Source of the DNA: Thalassia testudinum
Taxonomy: Eukaryota > Streptophyta > Magnoliopsida > Alismatales > Hydrocharitaceae
Reading direction: 5' to 3'
DNA length: 64,000 nt
Assembly (NCBI GenBank): GCA_037157565.1
Contig: JAZHRO010000046.1
Location: forward strand, 17,210,501-17,274,500
This document shows, one piece after another, positions 1 through 11,175 of this stretch; positions within the stretch are counted from its first letter, which is position 1; each line of letters starts with the position of its first letter. Under the pieces are notes generated by a model that worked only from the letters and a program-made list of their open reading frames with translations, was not told the DNA's origin and searched no databases. The position numbers and the translations under genes are program-made.

Positions 1-2239
1 TCTCTAATACAACACTTAGCCAAATTCGCACCCAACTAAGCCCATTAACCTCTTAATTATAAAAATTATGATTTTTAATGGGCGGTATGAGCTTTTTGAG
101 GATACACAGCACCCATTATGGGTGAGACCAGACCCTACTAGGTCCGTGCCTAGTTCATTTATTGTGGATTTCAATTTCTTTTTTGCAATGCACGATATTG
201 GGCCCAACCAGGCCCACTCACATCCACGCCCATACTAGGGCCCACATGCATACACGCCCACAGGCACACACACACGCGCGCGCGCGCACGCACAGGCACA
301 TGCACAAGCACATGCCTGCACCCATAAGTTCATAAGTTTCTTCGCGCCCTGTGCTGACGACCGAAGAGGTCGTAGTGCAAATTCGTATTATACCAACGCA
401 TGCGGTCACTCGTTCCCGAGGTGGGACTAAGTTCGGGCACTCTAGGTCTGATTTCAACTGATGATTCCTAGCAGCTTAAACCACCAAATCAATCAAGCAA
501 AGGCTTGATCCAAAGCTCTTCAGGTTCTTTACACAATTAAACATCAATTGATGTTTGGATCATCATTGATCTAACGATTTTAGGGCCAAACATGGTTGTT
601 CGCACGATCGAAATGACCTGCAAAGAGGAAAATTTAGGTCAATCAACTTGCAGAAGCTATGCATCTCTTTGTTGAAGGTCTGGATGACCTCATTGATGCA
701 TTCCGCATCAAAAGGAGAAGGAAATGAGGGTCCGAGAGCTTCAGGGAGTGACAGAAGCTCAGAAGCTTCGTTCTCATGGTTTAGAGCTTAGATTGGAGCT
801 CGAATTTGTCGTACAAAGAGATAAAATACTAAGTAAAGGATTTGAATCAATTTAAAAGGTCCTAAGTAAAAGATCTGGACAAATTTTGGATTCAAATCTC
901 AACAGGAAAGCTTAGAAACAAGTTGGGTTCTGTTTGAACCCAAACTATGCAGTAAGTCAAATCTCAGTCAATCTTCAATGTAACTCACTCAAATTAGTCT
1001 AAACGAACTTAAAATCATCCCAGAAACCTGTTGGAATCATTGAATTAGATAAATGATCAATTATTCATCGAGATTGTTCCAGGTTTGACTTAGAAGACAC
1101 AAAATTTGACTTTAAAGATCAGAGCCTCTCTTATTAAATTAAAGACCTAAATAAGTCTAATTCAACCCCAGAAAGTTAATCTACACATCAAAGTGGAGTT
1201 TTGAACACTACAAAGGTGGTTCTAGGCATCGTCGCCTGAGATTCAAATGCAGTGTGTTCGACAGAGAGAACCATAGGTTTTCATACCTAATTTAGTTCTT
1301 AAGTAGATTCTCTAAGGTCTTCTAAAGCTTATGGACCTATTTAAGAGTTGAGAATCTCATTAAACAAGCTCCTTTAACTCTACCGGAGTTGGAGAAGACA
1401 GGATTCAAGGATGAGTTCTAAACATTAAAACATAATTCCAAATATAGATTCTTGATCCTAAGGTCCATTCTAAGTAATTTGGAGCTTTACAGGGTATATG
1501 AATGGCTAAAGCTCAAAATGGACTCACTAGAGTTCACTGGAGCCCCGGTGAACGGTGAAACATGTGTCTGGAGATCAAGTCTCCATAAAACATACTATGA
1601 ATGGTCTTAAAAGATTTCTGAGGTCATAAGGGATCTTAGGAACACCTCAATTGATCCAATGAAAGATTGATTCAGAGATTAATCTTCGAATTCAGTTAGA
1701 ACGAAATCTGAGTTTGTTCGAACTCAGGGATGATCCTCTCACTCAATTGAGTGAGGGAAAGACTTAGGATAGTCTTGCGATAGTTTGTGGATATGTGAAT
1801 AGGTGATAAGACTCCTCTTGAGCCACCATTGACAGCGAGCTCAGGAGGTTGAGTGAGATTAGGCGTTTTAAAAAAATATATATGTATACTAATTAAGGTA
1901 ATTGAGATGTGGATCAGGGCCTTGAAGTGGTGTAGAAGTGATGATGGGCGCCTGGTAGATGTGTTCTATGCCAGAGTGCCTCCACCGTGGATAGCGGAGG
2001 TCTCCGGTGAAGGTGTAGTGGTTTAGGTGCATAAGTTGATAAAAGTGTATAGCTAATGAAGTAGAAGTGATCATGAAGAGGTGTGGAGTGTGATCAGCGA
2101 TACAAAAAGACAAGATGATGCTCCAGATGAGCACAAAGAGCTCATTGAAGCTAAAGAAGACGGCGGAAAACTAAACATTTAAGCTACACTAACTAGCTAA
2201 CTATCTGTTTCTCGCTCTAAATCGAGGTTTTAAAAGTAA
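1..2239 (-). repeat. Diverged non-coding LTR-like repeat (copy of 14250-16560)
   Basis: No convincing gene is present. The stretch is a diverged copy of 14250-16560. Shared landmarks include the 'gatacacagcaccc' plus 'accagaccctactaggtcc' blocks (about 110-150 and 14335-14375), a CA/CG-rich tract (about 265-310), a 'cgcgccctg' plus 'tgacgaccgaa' block (about 343-365) and the 'gagccaccattgacagc' block (about 1820 and 16030). Because the related copies nearby carry TATA-like boxes and a terminal hairpin in minus orientation, I read it as part of a minus-strand LTR. The family is Athila-like only by inference. The left end lies outside the window. Confidence 0.6.
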
Positions 2240-2687
2240 TGCGCTGTAGTATAGCTAATAAATCGCGAAGAACATTTAAAATTTATAGTTCGAAAGAAAT
2301 CCGAGGTCGAATGCAGGGAGCAATAAGCAATTTAGTACTCAAGATTGCAATTCTAAGTACAATATAACAATGTAATAGAAACTTCAAGCACAGATGATAT
2401 AAATAAAATCAAGAGTCAATTTAGCCAAAAAGACTAGGGTAAAATGGTGTTTTGAATCTCCAAATTACCCTATAAACAATATACTCAAATAATGCTACAG
2501 TATCAACTAGACAATTTCCATGTCAACTTAAGTGTCTCAATAATGCAATAGTGACTCAGAATCAGCAATAGAGGCAAAGGCCTTTGTTTTTCCTTCAGAT
2601 CTCAGGGAAAGGCACAAGCACAGCACAACACCAATAGAGGCGAAGGCCTCTCAAATTTTGCTAAGTGTAGAGAGCAGCAGAGGGAAA

Positions 2688-2720
<33 letters not shown>

Positions 2721-3449
2721 CAGGATCGGGCGAACCAGACCAGACTCGGGTAACAGGGTAAATGGACCAAGGCCCAGACACGCATGGCATGAACCGCAGG
2801 CAAGGGCGTGTGTAAGCGCGTGCGTGAGCGGGACCTCACCCCGTGTGCGTGCTAAGGTGAATAGTTGTAAACACAAATTCAATTTGTATGTTGCGCTCAC
2901 TTCTATGTTTCACAATGTGGGACTATCCACCTGCTTTTGTCGCGTGCGTAGCAGCAGCAGGTTTAGCTTTCAATTGAGGTAGAGGATGATGCTGGCGACC
3001 ACAATTAGATGCCTGGGGAGACTCCTGGAGATAGCTCGCAGCACCTGGAGGTGGTAGCAATGAAATACACCACCGGAGTACTACAGTGGAGGTCGGAGAA
3101 AAAGGACGCGACGGCGGATTGATTAGGTCAAATCCTCAACACAATTAATTAAGTTATTTAGGCTTAATTAATTGCATGAGAAAGTAACTTAGGTTAACTC
3201 AATTTTATGTCGTGAGTGTAGTATAGGGTCAAGTTAACCTAATATTTTATATTTTTATTTCTTTTTAACAGGTTGGATCCAGGTCGCTTACTGGGAGGTA
3301 TAATAGTAAGATTAATTCACCATTTAATTTCTAAGCATAATTAAGAATCAATTAATTAATCAGGTTATAATTACAATATTTTAAACACATGAATATAGCA
3401 CAAAAGATTAACAATTCAAAGCATGCAATATTCCATTAGAAAGAACATG
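2240..3449 (-). repeat. Minus-strand LTR, terminal part, split by Tekay insertion
   Basis: It begins TGCGCTGTAGTATAGC, the same terminus type as 47828 (TGCGTTGTAGTATAGCG) and 41273 (TGTCGTAGTATAG), so this should be the 3' end of an LTR on the minus strand. The block near 2300 resembles the 'stop-gap' junction sequence of Athila-type LTRs (reverse complement contains TCCCTGCATTCGACC). Similarity to 47828-48560 continues through the 'gggacctcac' block (about 2830). It is interrupted at 3450 by the Tekay element and resumes at 13862. No coding capacity is visible. Confidence 0.55.
2694..2721. repeat. (CT)n microsatellite
   Basis: About 14 uninterrupted CT units directly follow a run of seven C residues inside the LTR-like repeat. 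It yields spurious reading frames of alternating Arg-Glu on the opposite strand. Confidence 0.95.
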
Positions 3450-3454
3450 TTCAC

Positions 3455-6152
3455 TGTAACGACCCGGTTCCCGAGTCCCTACGAGACACGAGAACCGGAC
3501 CGACTCGACTAATCCCAAGACCTAGTCGTCCAACGAGGAAGTAACCAAAAGACAGTAAAATAAACCACATTCAGCATGAATATAACTAACAATAAGAAAG
3601 TACAGCAGTAAGGAAGAGACTACTACAGTAGGTACCACCACAACAGTAGAACAACATTTATCATATAACAAGAACTGCAGGTAAAGAAGGTACAGCGGAA
3701 ACAAAAACTACTCACTAGAACAGAAACAAAAGAGGTACAAAAGACTGTGGTAAACTCTACTGGACCCTACTCGGCCCAGCGTCCTCTGCAGCCGCCGACC
3801 CTGGCTGCTCAACACCTGGTCCTGAAAAAGGTAACGAGTGTAACACGTCAGCAAAACGCTGAGTAGAGTGGCAAACTAACTAAAGGCAACAGTAGAGTGT
3901 ACAGTAGCTGTTATGTTCTATTACTTCCTTTACTCACATCTTTCAATTTTTCTCACTATTTCATTTATCTCTCAGATCCTTTACTTGATCTCGAATGTCC
4001 TCGTGGGAACGATCTTGATTGCAGTCTTTTCCAAAAGTAGAAGTAGCACGTGGTGCTCTCCTGGCCGGGAGAGTCCCCCGTGGTGATCCTACCCTCAGTC
4101 AACCACCCCAAGGTCACTGACAGACGTAACGGTGACTACGGCACGCGCGATAAACGCACAGGTAGCTAGCCCGCACTGGCACGCGGTCAGTCGTTTCCGT
4201 TAACGGGTGCGCCCAAAGCACAGCACGGAACCAGGGCAGAGCCCTCTCAGTAACAGGGGTCCAACCCCTCCACAGTAACCAAACCGGGGCCTTGCCCCTC
4301 CACAGTCCGCGCACCCTCGCCTGACTACCCTGGTTTGCCCTAGTGGGCCTAACAAGTCGGTGAAGGAGGCTAGCAGAACCCCGGGGCCCGTGGGGTAGCT
4401 AGTACTCTCCTAACACTAGTAGCTCTCCTCGGTACTACGTACATGAGGGCCAACAAGTCGGTACAGAGCGGCCAATCCTAACCCCGGGTCCCTGGGGTGG
4501 CTGGCCCCACTCTGCACTAAACAGGTACAGGTACTTCCCTTGGTACTGCGTACCCAAGAGACAGTACAAACTGCATCTCAGTTCCATTCCTTTTTCCTTC
4601 CAGGAGTTCCACTCCTAATTCCCCGTAGGGTTCCAGCTCTTTATCTCAGAACATCATATGTTTCACTTTCCAGTTCCACGTTCTCACAATCCAGGATCTC
4701 AATCATGTTTCTTTATTCATAACAGGCAGCTGTTAATTCAATTTACAGGCAGCTTTATATTCCTTTCCATTTTTCCAAGACTGCAATATTATACATTCCA
4801 CTAGTTTTTCCATCCTAGGGTTCATGCCACATCCTAGGATCTAGCATACAACTAGTTTTCCAGCCCTAGGATTCATGCATCACCTAGGAGCTATCATTCC
4901 ATACATTTCTCATTCCTAGGATTCATGCAATGTCCTAGATTCTTGTTATGGTTCCATACTTTAACAGATTTTAATAATAAACTTAAGCCACTCTACCAGG
5001 TACAACGGGAGTAATGGGGGCGTGATCGGGAATCCCGCGTGCCTCCGTGACTCTCAAGACTGCCACTGAACGAGGTCCTATCACAAGGATCAAACACAAG
5101 GAGTGTCTCAAAACAGTGTATAGCTACTGTAGACGGGTAGAGGAATTAATTCTGAAAAGAACGCAACTCGAATCGCGGAAAACGGAGCCCGAACGGGCCC
5201 TAAACGGGTCGAAAAAGACGATACTGTGCAAAATCAGACGTCTGGAACTTCTTCCAGACGTCTTAAACAGTGGATCAGAGAATTACCTGTTCAGTGTGGT
5301 TTCCCAGACGTCCAGAAGTCTGCGGGGACGTCTGTCCTATCTCCCAGACGTCCGATGGTCACCCCGGACGTCTGGAGGTCACTCCCGCCGTCTGGTAAAA
5401 CTTCCAGACGTCTGATTCGCAAAGGATGCCGAATCAGCGAACCTGCGCACAGCCAACTCCCTCCCTTAGTACGGTCGGTCGACAGGAAGGAAGAAGAAAG
5501 CGGAATACACACCTTTCAGACGTCTGTATGAGCTACCAGACGTCGTCCTCGCCGTCTGCCTATCAACCCAGACGTCTGATTCTGGAAATTTTGCCAGAAT
5601 CAGGGCGCTACTCGGCCTCCGCTCGCGACGCCGCCCGCGTCGCACCTCGCACGCCTGCTGCTCAGACTGCAGCAGGTCCCTCTCCGCATCGTTCCGCGCC
5701 CCCTGCGCCCTCCGCCGGCCGGCCAAGCCGCTCCGGCGAGCTCGCCCTCACGGCAGGGCTCCGCCCTCGCACGCCGCGCCTCCTCCGCGCTCACTGCGGC
5801 CGCCGCTGCAGCCCTCGCGCTCGCTCGCTCTCGTGCACAGGAAGGAGAAGAAGAAGGAGACGGTGGAGACGGGAGGGGAGGCGTGGCCCTTTTAAGGCCG
5901 CGCGGAGAGGAGAGAGAGAAGGCGCGGCAGGCGTCTGCAGCCGCAGAAGAAAAAGAGGGAATAACGAATATGCGGTCTGCGCGCGCAGGTGCGCAGACGA
6001 CTCGCGGGTGTGGACGATAACGGTTTTTCAGACGTCTGTAAACCATCCCAGACGTCTGGCAAGACGTATGGATGTGATCCCAGACGTCTGGTAAGACGTC
6101 TGGGCCACCTCCCAGACGTCTTAAAATACGTCCGGGGCACGCGTTCGTAACA
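3455..6152 (-). repeat. 3' LTR of the Tekay element
   Basis: 2698 bp, starting TGTAACGACC and ending GTAACA on the plus strand. It matches the right-hand LTR apart from scattered substitutions and one extra 20-bp unit near 6028-6049 that contains a further CAGACGTCTG palindrome. GACGTC-core palindromes cluster at 5234-5578 and 6026-6114. A TATA-like TTAAAA on the minus strand (plus CCTTTTAAGG, 5888-5897) lies between the clusters, so the 6.0-6.1 kb cluster is upstream of the putative promoter and the 5.2-5.6 kb cluster is downstream. Open frames in this GC-rich LTR are not genes. Confidence 0.95.
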
Positions 6153-6237
6153 ATATAACAAACTCAAAGGAAGTTTCGTCCCTGAAACTTGCGCCAACTA
6201 GGGTGCGGGAAAAGACGTCCGAATAACCATAACAAAC

Positions 6238-7439
6238 TCAAAGAGGACCGAAGCCGGTCTGAAAAGACGTACCCGCGAAAAGCTCTGGGTACCGCTCCCG
6301 CATTGCCGCCTCAGGCTCCCAGGTAGCCTCCTCGTACCGCTGGCTCCTCCACAAAACCTTTACCAGGGGTACTTGCCTCCGTCTCAACCGGCGGACGGCT
6401 CGGTCTAGGATCTGCACTGGCCGCTCGGGGTAGGTCAGGTCGTCGCTCACCTCGACGCTCTCGTGACTCAGTACGTGACTGGAATCGGCTACGTACTTCC
6501 TGAGGTTGGACACGTGGAACACGTCGTGCACACCAGAAAGCTGCGGGGGAAGGGCAAGTCTGTAAGCAACGGGTCCAACCCGCTCCAGGACCTCAAAGGG
6601 CCCCACGAACCTCGGCGCGAGCTTCCCTCTCACCCCAAACCGCTGTAGGCCCTTCATGGGCGAAACACGAAGGAAGACGTGGTCCCCAATCTCAAACTGT
6701 ACCTCTCTGCGTCTCCGATCCGCGTAGCTCTTCTGTCTGCTCCTGACAGTGCGGAGTCGTCTGTGAATCTGCTCAACTACCTCCTGACTCTGCCGGATCA
6801 ACCTGGGGCCAACCTCCCACTTGGTCCCCACCTCAACCCAACTCAAGGGTGCCGTACACTTCCGTCCGTACAGAGCCTCGTAGGGAGCCATGCCGATGCT
6901 CGAGTGATAACTGTTGTTGTATGCAAACTCCGCCAGGGGCAGGTGCTCCTCCCAAGAGCCCCTCCAGTCCAGTACACAGGCACGCAACAGGTCCTCAAGT
7001 GTCTGTATCGTGCGCTCAGACTGTCCGTCCGTCTGGGGGTGGTAAGCCGTGCTAAACCTCAACCTCGTCCCCAAGGCCTGCTGAAACTCAGCCCAAAACT
7101 GGGACGTAAAGCGGGTATCCCGGTCGGATACGATCTCCCGCGGAACTCCGTGTAGTCGCACCACATCGCGGATATACCTCTCTGCCAACTGTGCTGGTCC
7201 CAAAGTGACTCGGATCGGCAAGAATCGCGCCGTCTTCGTCAATCTATCCACTATTACCCAGACTGCGTCGTGTCCCCGCGGGTAACAGGTAAGCCCACCA
7301 CCAAGTCCATGGTGATGCTCTCCCACTTCCACTCTAGCACTGGAAGCGGCTGAAGCGGCCCTGCAGGCCTCTGATGCTCGGCTTTCACCTGCTGGCACAC
7401 TAAGCACTGCTGCACGAACTCACCCACATCCCGCTTCAT
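6238..7439 (-). pseudogene. Tekay integrase with C-terminal chromodomain-like end
   Basis: Encodes the pol C-terminus, which would insert the cDNA into chromatin. The start of the frame holds the end of the zinc-binding region (CLVCQQVK), then the catalytic core with Asp in ITMDLVVGLP, Asp in IVSDRDTRF and Glu in DGQSERTIQ, so all three acidic residues remain. The GPF-type region (KLAPRFVGPFEVLERVGP) follows, then a chromodomain-like tail (VLWRSQRYEEATWEPE) that in chromoviruses directs insertion to heterochromatin. Two single-base frameshifts break it, near 7437 (junction with the RNase H frame) and near 7280. The last 900 bases are one open frame. A close, older relative lies on the plus strand at 21100-21640. 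Confidence 0.93.
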
Positions 7440-8268
7440 CCCTCCACCAAAACTCGCGTCTCAAGTCATGGTACATTTTCGTGTTTCCGGGATGTATGGT
7501 GAATCTAGAACCGTGTGCCTCAGTCAGGAGCTCTCTCAACAGCTCCTCGTCTCTGGGAACGCACAACCGTCCCCTCAAGCGTAACACCTGGTCTGTGAAA
7601 AAGAAGTCCCCTGGGTCCCCTGATAGTACTCTGTCGCGCAAAGACTGCAAGTACGGATCAGCCATCTGTCCTGTAATGATACGGTCTATCAGCTCTGGCC
7701 TGGTCTGCCGTGTCACCGTCACTGCCCCACAGTATCCTCGTAACTCTAGAGGTCGCCAACTGCCCACCTCCTCCAAAAGGCTCCAACTCTGTAACTGTAG
7801 ACTGGCCAAGCGTGCGGGCGCCTTACGGCTCAAGGCGTCAGCCACCACATTGGCCTTTCCCGGGTGGTAGGAGATGCTGCAATTGTAGTCCTTCAGGAGC
7901 TCCAACCAACGTCTCTGTCTCATGTTGAGCTCCTTCTGGTCAAAAAGATATCTGAGGCTCTTGTGATCTGTAAAAATCTCGAAGGTCTCACCGTACAAGT
8001 AGTGCCTCCAGGTCTTCAGCGCGAAGACAACAGCTGCCAACTCTAGGTCGTGGGTAGCGTAGGTATGCTCATGGGGCTTCAGTTGCCGCGAAGCGTAAGC
8101 GACAACATGACCCCTCTGCATGAGCACACCTCCTAACCCCTGCAAGGGAGCGTCCGTGTACACAACGAACCCGCCACTACTGTCAGGGATGGTGAGCATG
8201 GGAGCCGAGGTCAACCTCTCCTTCAGCTCCAGAAAACACGCCTCACAGGCGTCTGTCCAAGCGAAAAG
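7440..8268 (-). pseudogene. Tekay RNase H and connection domain
   Basis: RNase H would remove the RNA strand of the RNA:DNA hybrid during reverse transcription. Visible catalytic landmarks are Asp in FVVYTDA, Glu in [10 protein letters not shown], Asp in IFTDHKSL and the terminal Asp in VVADALSRK. The zinc-binding start of integrase follows ([11 protein letters not shown]). A one-base insertion near 8268, in a run of T on the minus strand, separates it from the RT frame, and another shift near 7437 separates it from integrase. The interior is open for about 260 codons. Confidence 0.92.
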
Positions 8269-9226
8269 GCACGTCCTTCCGGGTCAACTGTGTCATAGGA
8301 CGCGCAATCTGTGAAAATCCCCTGATGAACCGTCTGTAGTAACCTGCCAGTCCCAGGAAACTGCGAATCTCAGTGACTGAACGCGGTCTCTCCCACCTGA
8401 GCACTGCCTCGACCTTGGCGGGGTCCACCGCCAGGCCGTCACCAGATATCACATGACCCAAGAAGGTCACCTCCCTCAACTAGAACTCGCACTTGCTGTA
8501 TTTGGCGTACAGCCTGCGTCGTCTCAGAGTGTCCAGAACCATCCGCAAATGCTGTCCGTGCTGCGTTCGATCTCTAGAATAGATGAGCACATCATCTATG
8601 AAAACCACCACGAACTGATCCGAGTACGGTCTAAACACCCTGTTCATCAGGTCCATGAAAGCAGCGGGGGCATTGGTCAGCCCAAACGGCATGACCAAAA
8701 ACTCGTAGTGTTCGTACCGGGTGCGGAAAGCTGTCTTGGAGACATCGGTCTCCCTGATCCTCAACTGGTGGTATCCAGACCTCAAGTCTATCTTGGAAAA
8801 CACCGTGGCACCCCGCAACTGGTCAAACAAATCGTCGATCCTCGGCAGCGGATATCTGTTCTTGATGGTGACCCTATTCAGCTGTCAGTAGTCCACACAA
8901 AGGCGTAGGGTCCCATCCTTCTTCTTCACAAACAGTACCGGGGCTCCCCAGGGAGACGCACTGGGCCTCACGAAACCTTTCTCCAAAAGGTCCTGCAACT
9001 GGGACTTGAGCTCTCGCAGCTCAAGCGATGCCATCCTGTATGGCGCGGTGGAGATGGGGCTAGTCCTTGGTACTAGTGAGATCTCAAACTCGATCTCACG
9101 CTCGGGCGGTAGTCCTGGTAACTCATCTGGAAACACGTCGGGGAACTCTCTGACCACCGGGATGCTCTGGAAGTCTGCCACAGGGCTGGGCTCTGCCACC
9201 ACACAGGCTAGGAAGCCCTCACACCC
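8269..9226 (-). pseudogene. Tekay reverse transcriptase
   Basis: RNA-dependent DNA polymerase of the element. Core motifs appear in order: [36 protein letters not shown] and the catalytic [12 protein letters not shown], followed by TFLGHVIS and the thumb motif [13 protein letters not shown]. The FIDD variant of the YxDD box is intact. Two in-frame stops interrupt it: TGA at 8885-8887 just after LCVDY, explainable by a CpG transition of an Arg codon, and TAG at 8480-8482, explainable by G-to-A of a Trp codon. The reading frame is otherwise continuous with protease and gag. Confidence 0.93.
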
Positions 9227-9841
9227 CTAGCTCAAAAGTCTCGCCGCCCGAAGTGCCGAAATGCACCTGAAACGTCTGTCCACTGGCTGCCCGTGAAACT
9301 CGAAAGAAGGCAACTCCGGAATGGAGAAGACAATCTTCCTCCCAAAACAGTCTACCAAGGCGTGGTAAGCGGACAGCCAATCCATCCCCAGAATCACTCC
9401 AAAGTCCTCCATCTGTATCATAATCAGGTCAGCTGGCAGGCTATGTCCCCCGATGCTGACCTCGCAACCCGTGTACACCGCCTCAGCTACAAACAGCTGA
9501 CCACTCGGACCTCTGATTACGAACGGATTCTCTAACAGTGTATAATCCTGGTCCAAACTAACTGTGAAACTGGCTGCGACAAACGAGTGCGTAGCGCTGG
9601 AATCGAAAAGCGTGTAAACGAGTCTGCCAGAAACTGAAACCATACCTGCTACCACGGATCCCGATGCTCTGGCGTCCCTGTGTGTTAGGGCGTTGATATG
9701 CCCCTCAGCTCTAGGTGCGGACGAAGCAGCCACACTCTGCGTCGGACGGGTAGGTGCTGGCCGGTACCCTCCTCGCGACTGCTGTCCTCCTCCTCGTGCC
9801 TGGGAACCGCGGCCTCCTGCGCGCCCTCCAGTGCTCTGCAC
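9227..9841 (-). pseudogene. Tekay aspartic protease
   Basis: Retropepsin that would cut the gag-pol polyprotein. The active-site segment reads LFDSSATHSF; the catalytic Asp is present, but the following residue pattern is D-S-S-A instead of the usual D-S/T-G-A, so activity is doubtful. The flap/ILGMDWL region is present near codon 150. The frame is the same as gag and ends with a TAG at 9227-9229, right before the RT N-terminal linker. The segment upstream of the protease core is a Gly/Arg-rich linker from the gag zinc knuckle. Confidence 0.92.
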
Positions 9842-10999
9842 GGGAAGTATCTGCTGACCTCCTGCCCTAGATGGGCAGTCCCTCCTGACGTGGCCCGGCT
9901 GGCCACACTGGTAGCAGAGGGGAACCCGACTCCCGCCCTCAGTGAGTCCCTACTGTCGGCTAGGCGGGGGTCCGGTGCTGGCGACTGGCCCCTGTCGAGG
10001 GCGCCCAAAGGCCACTGATGGCCCTGCACAACGTGACGGCTCTCCTGCGGACGCCACGTGTCTCCGTTCTCGCCGGCCCTGTGAGAAGTCTGGCTAAAAG
10101 GGCCTCTTCCGCCCGCCGTCGGTCTCTCGCGCGGACGGGTTGGTCTCCTCGTAAGTCATAGCTGCCTCTACCACCCTCGAAAATGTCGGCAGCTTCAGGG
10201 GTTTGACATACCCCCGGATCGCAGGCCGGAGCCCCTCGGTGAACCTCCAAAGGCGCTCCTCCTCAGTGGCTACCGCTGTCGCTGCAAAGCGGGACAACTC
10301 CAAGAAACGCGTAAGGTACGCGCTCACAGTCATCGTCCCTTGGCGGAGAGTGTGGAACTCCCGCCTCCTCTGGTCCTGCCACGTCTGGGGAAAGTACTGC
10401 TCGCAGAAGAGGGTGACGAACTGGTCCCACGTCGGCTCGTCCCTCTCCTGTCCCCGGACCGCCCTCCACCACCGGTGTGCCGCACTCTTCAACTGGTACG
10501 TGGCAAAGGCCACGCGGCACTCCACCGGGGGGCGAAGGGTGTCGAAGATCTTCTCCAGCTGCTCAAGCCAGTCCTCTGCCTCGGTTGGGTCCTCATCCCC
10601 CTTGAAGGAGGGGGGCTTCAGCTTCCGGAACTGTCCGAAAAGCTCGAAGTGGCGCTGTAGGGGAGGTGCTGGTGCACCTCCAGGCGAAGGTGCCTCGTGT
10701 ACAGAAGTGTCGGAGGAAGGTGGGGGCGGCAGGGGCCCATCCCCTCCCTCGTGTCCAGCGCCGTGTCCGTCGCGTGGTCCCACAGAGGACTCCCCCTCTG
10801 CAACCCCAGGAGGAGGTGCTCGGGGCGGTGGGTGGAGCTCCTCTCGTACAATATCCCGTATCAGTCTGGCGAGGTCCTGGGCCTGGATGCCAGGGAGTGG
10901 TGGCTGGTCCACCGAGACGTCAACGACAGCACGTCCACCTCGCCGACCTCGCCCTCGGCCGCGCCCGCGGCCAGTCTCGCCAGTCCCGCGACGAGGCAT
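9842..10999 (-). pseudogene. Tekay gag (capsid-nucleocapsid)
   Basis: Structural protein that packages element RNA into cytoplasmic particles. The likely start is the Met at 10997-10999 (MPRRGTG, followed by a Gly/Arg-rich basic stretch). An upstream in-frame Met at 11056 has no better support. The capsid-like retrotransposon gag domain spans roughly codons 120-290 (FKGDEDPTEAEDWLEQLEKI... WWRAVRGQ... FCEQYFPQ). A CCHC zinc knuckle, CYQCGQPGHVRRDC, lies at 9872-9916. Two in-frame TAG stops, 10094-10096 and 9950-9952, lie between the capsid and the zinc knuckle, so nucleocapsid and pol would not be made. Confidence 0.93.
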
Positions 11000-11163
11000 C
11001 TCCTGCAAGGAGACGCGAAACAAAACGGAAACGTCAAAACAGACAGTACCTAACAAAACTTCTAAGAGCTCATGTCAAGAGATATGTTGTGGTGGCTACT
11101 CTAGCTATAAACATGTGAATTGGTTATTTTCCAATCAGTTGATTCACTTCTCGGGACGACCTT

Positions 11164-11175
11164 GCTCTGATACCA
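11164..11175 (-). promoter_or_regulatory. Primer binding site, tRNA-iMet
   Basis: Minus-strand TGGTATCAGAGC, the standard complement of the 3' end of plant initiator methionine tRNA. It sits three bases inside the 5' LTR boundary (11179), where minus-strand cDNA synthesis would start. Confidence 0.95.

Noticed and set aside
5226..5578. Regularly repeated short palindromes resembling a CRISPR array
   Set aside because: The repeated word is only about 10 bp, spacing is irregular, sequence between is not spacer-like, and the context is a plant LTR.
5426..6094. 222-codon Arg/Pro-rich frame in the Tekay LTR, repeated at 13150-13854
   Set aside because: It lies in GC-rich LTR sequence, is interrupted by array indels and shows no protein-level conservation signal.
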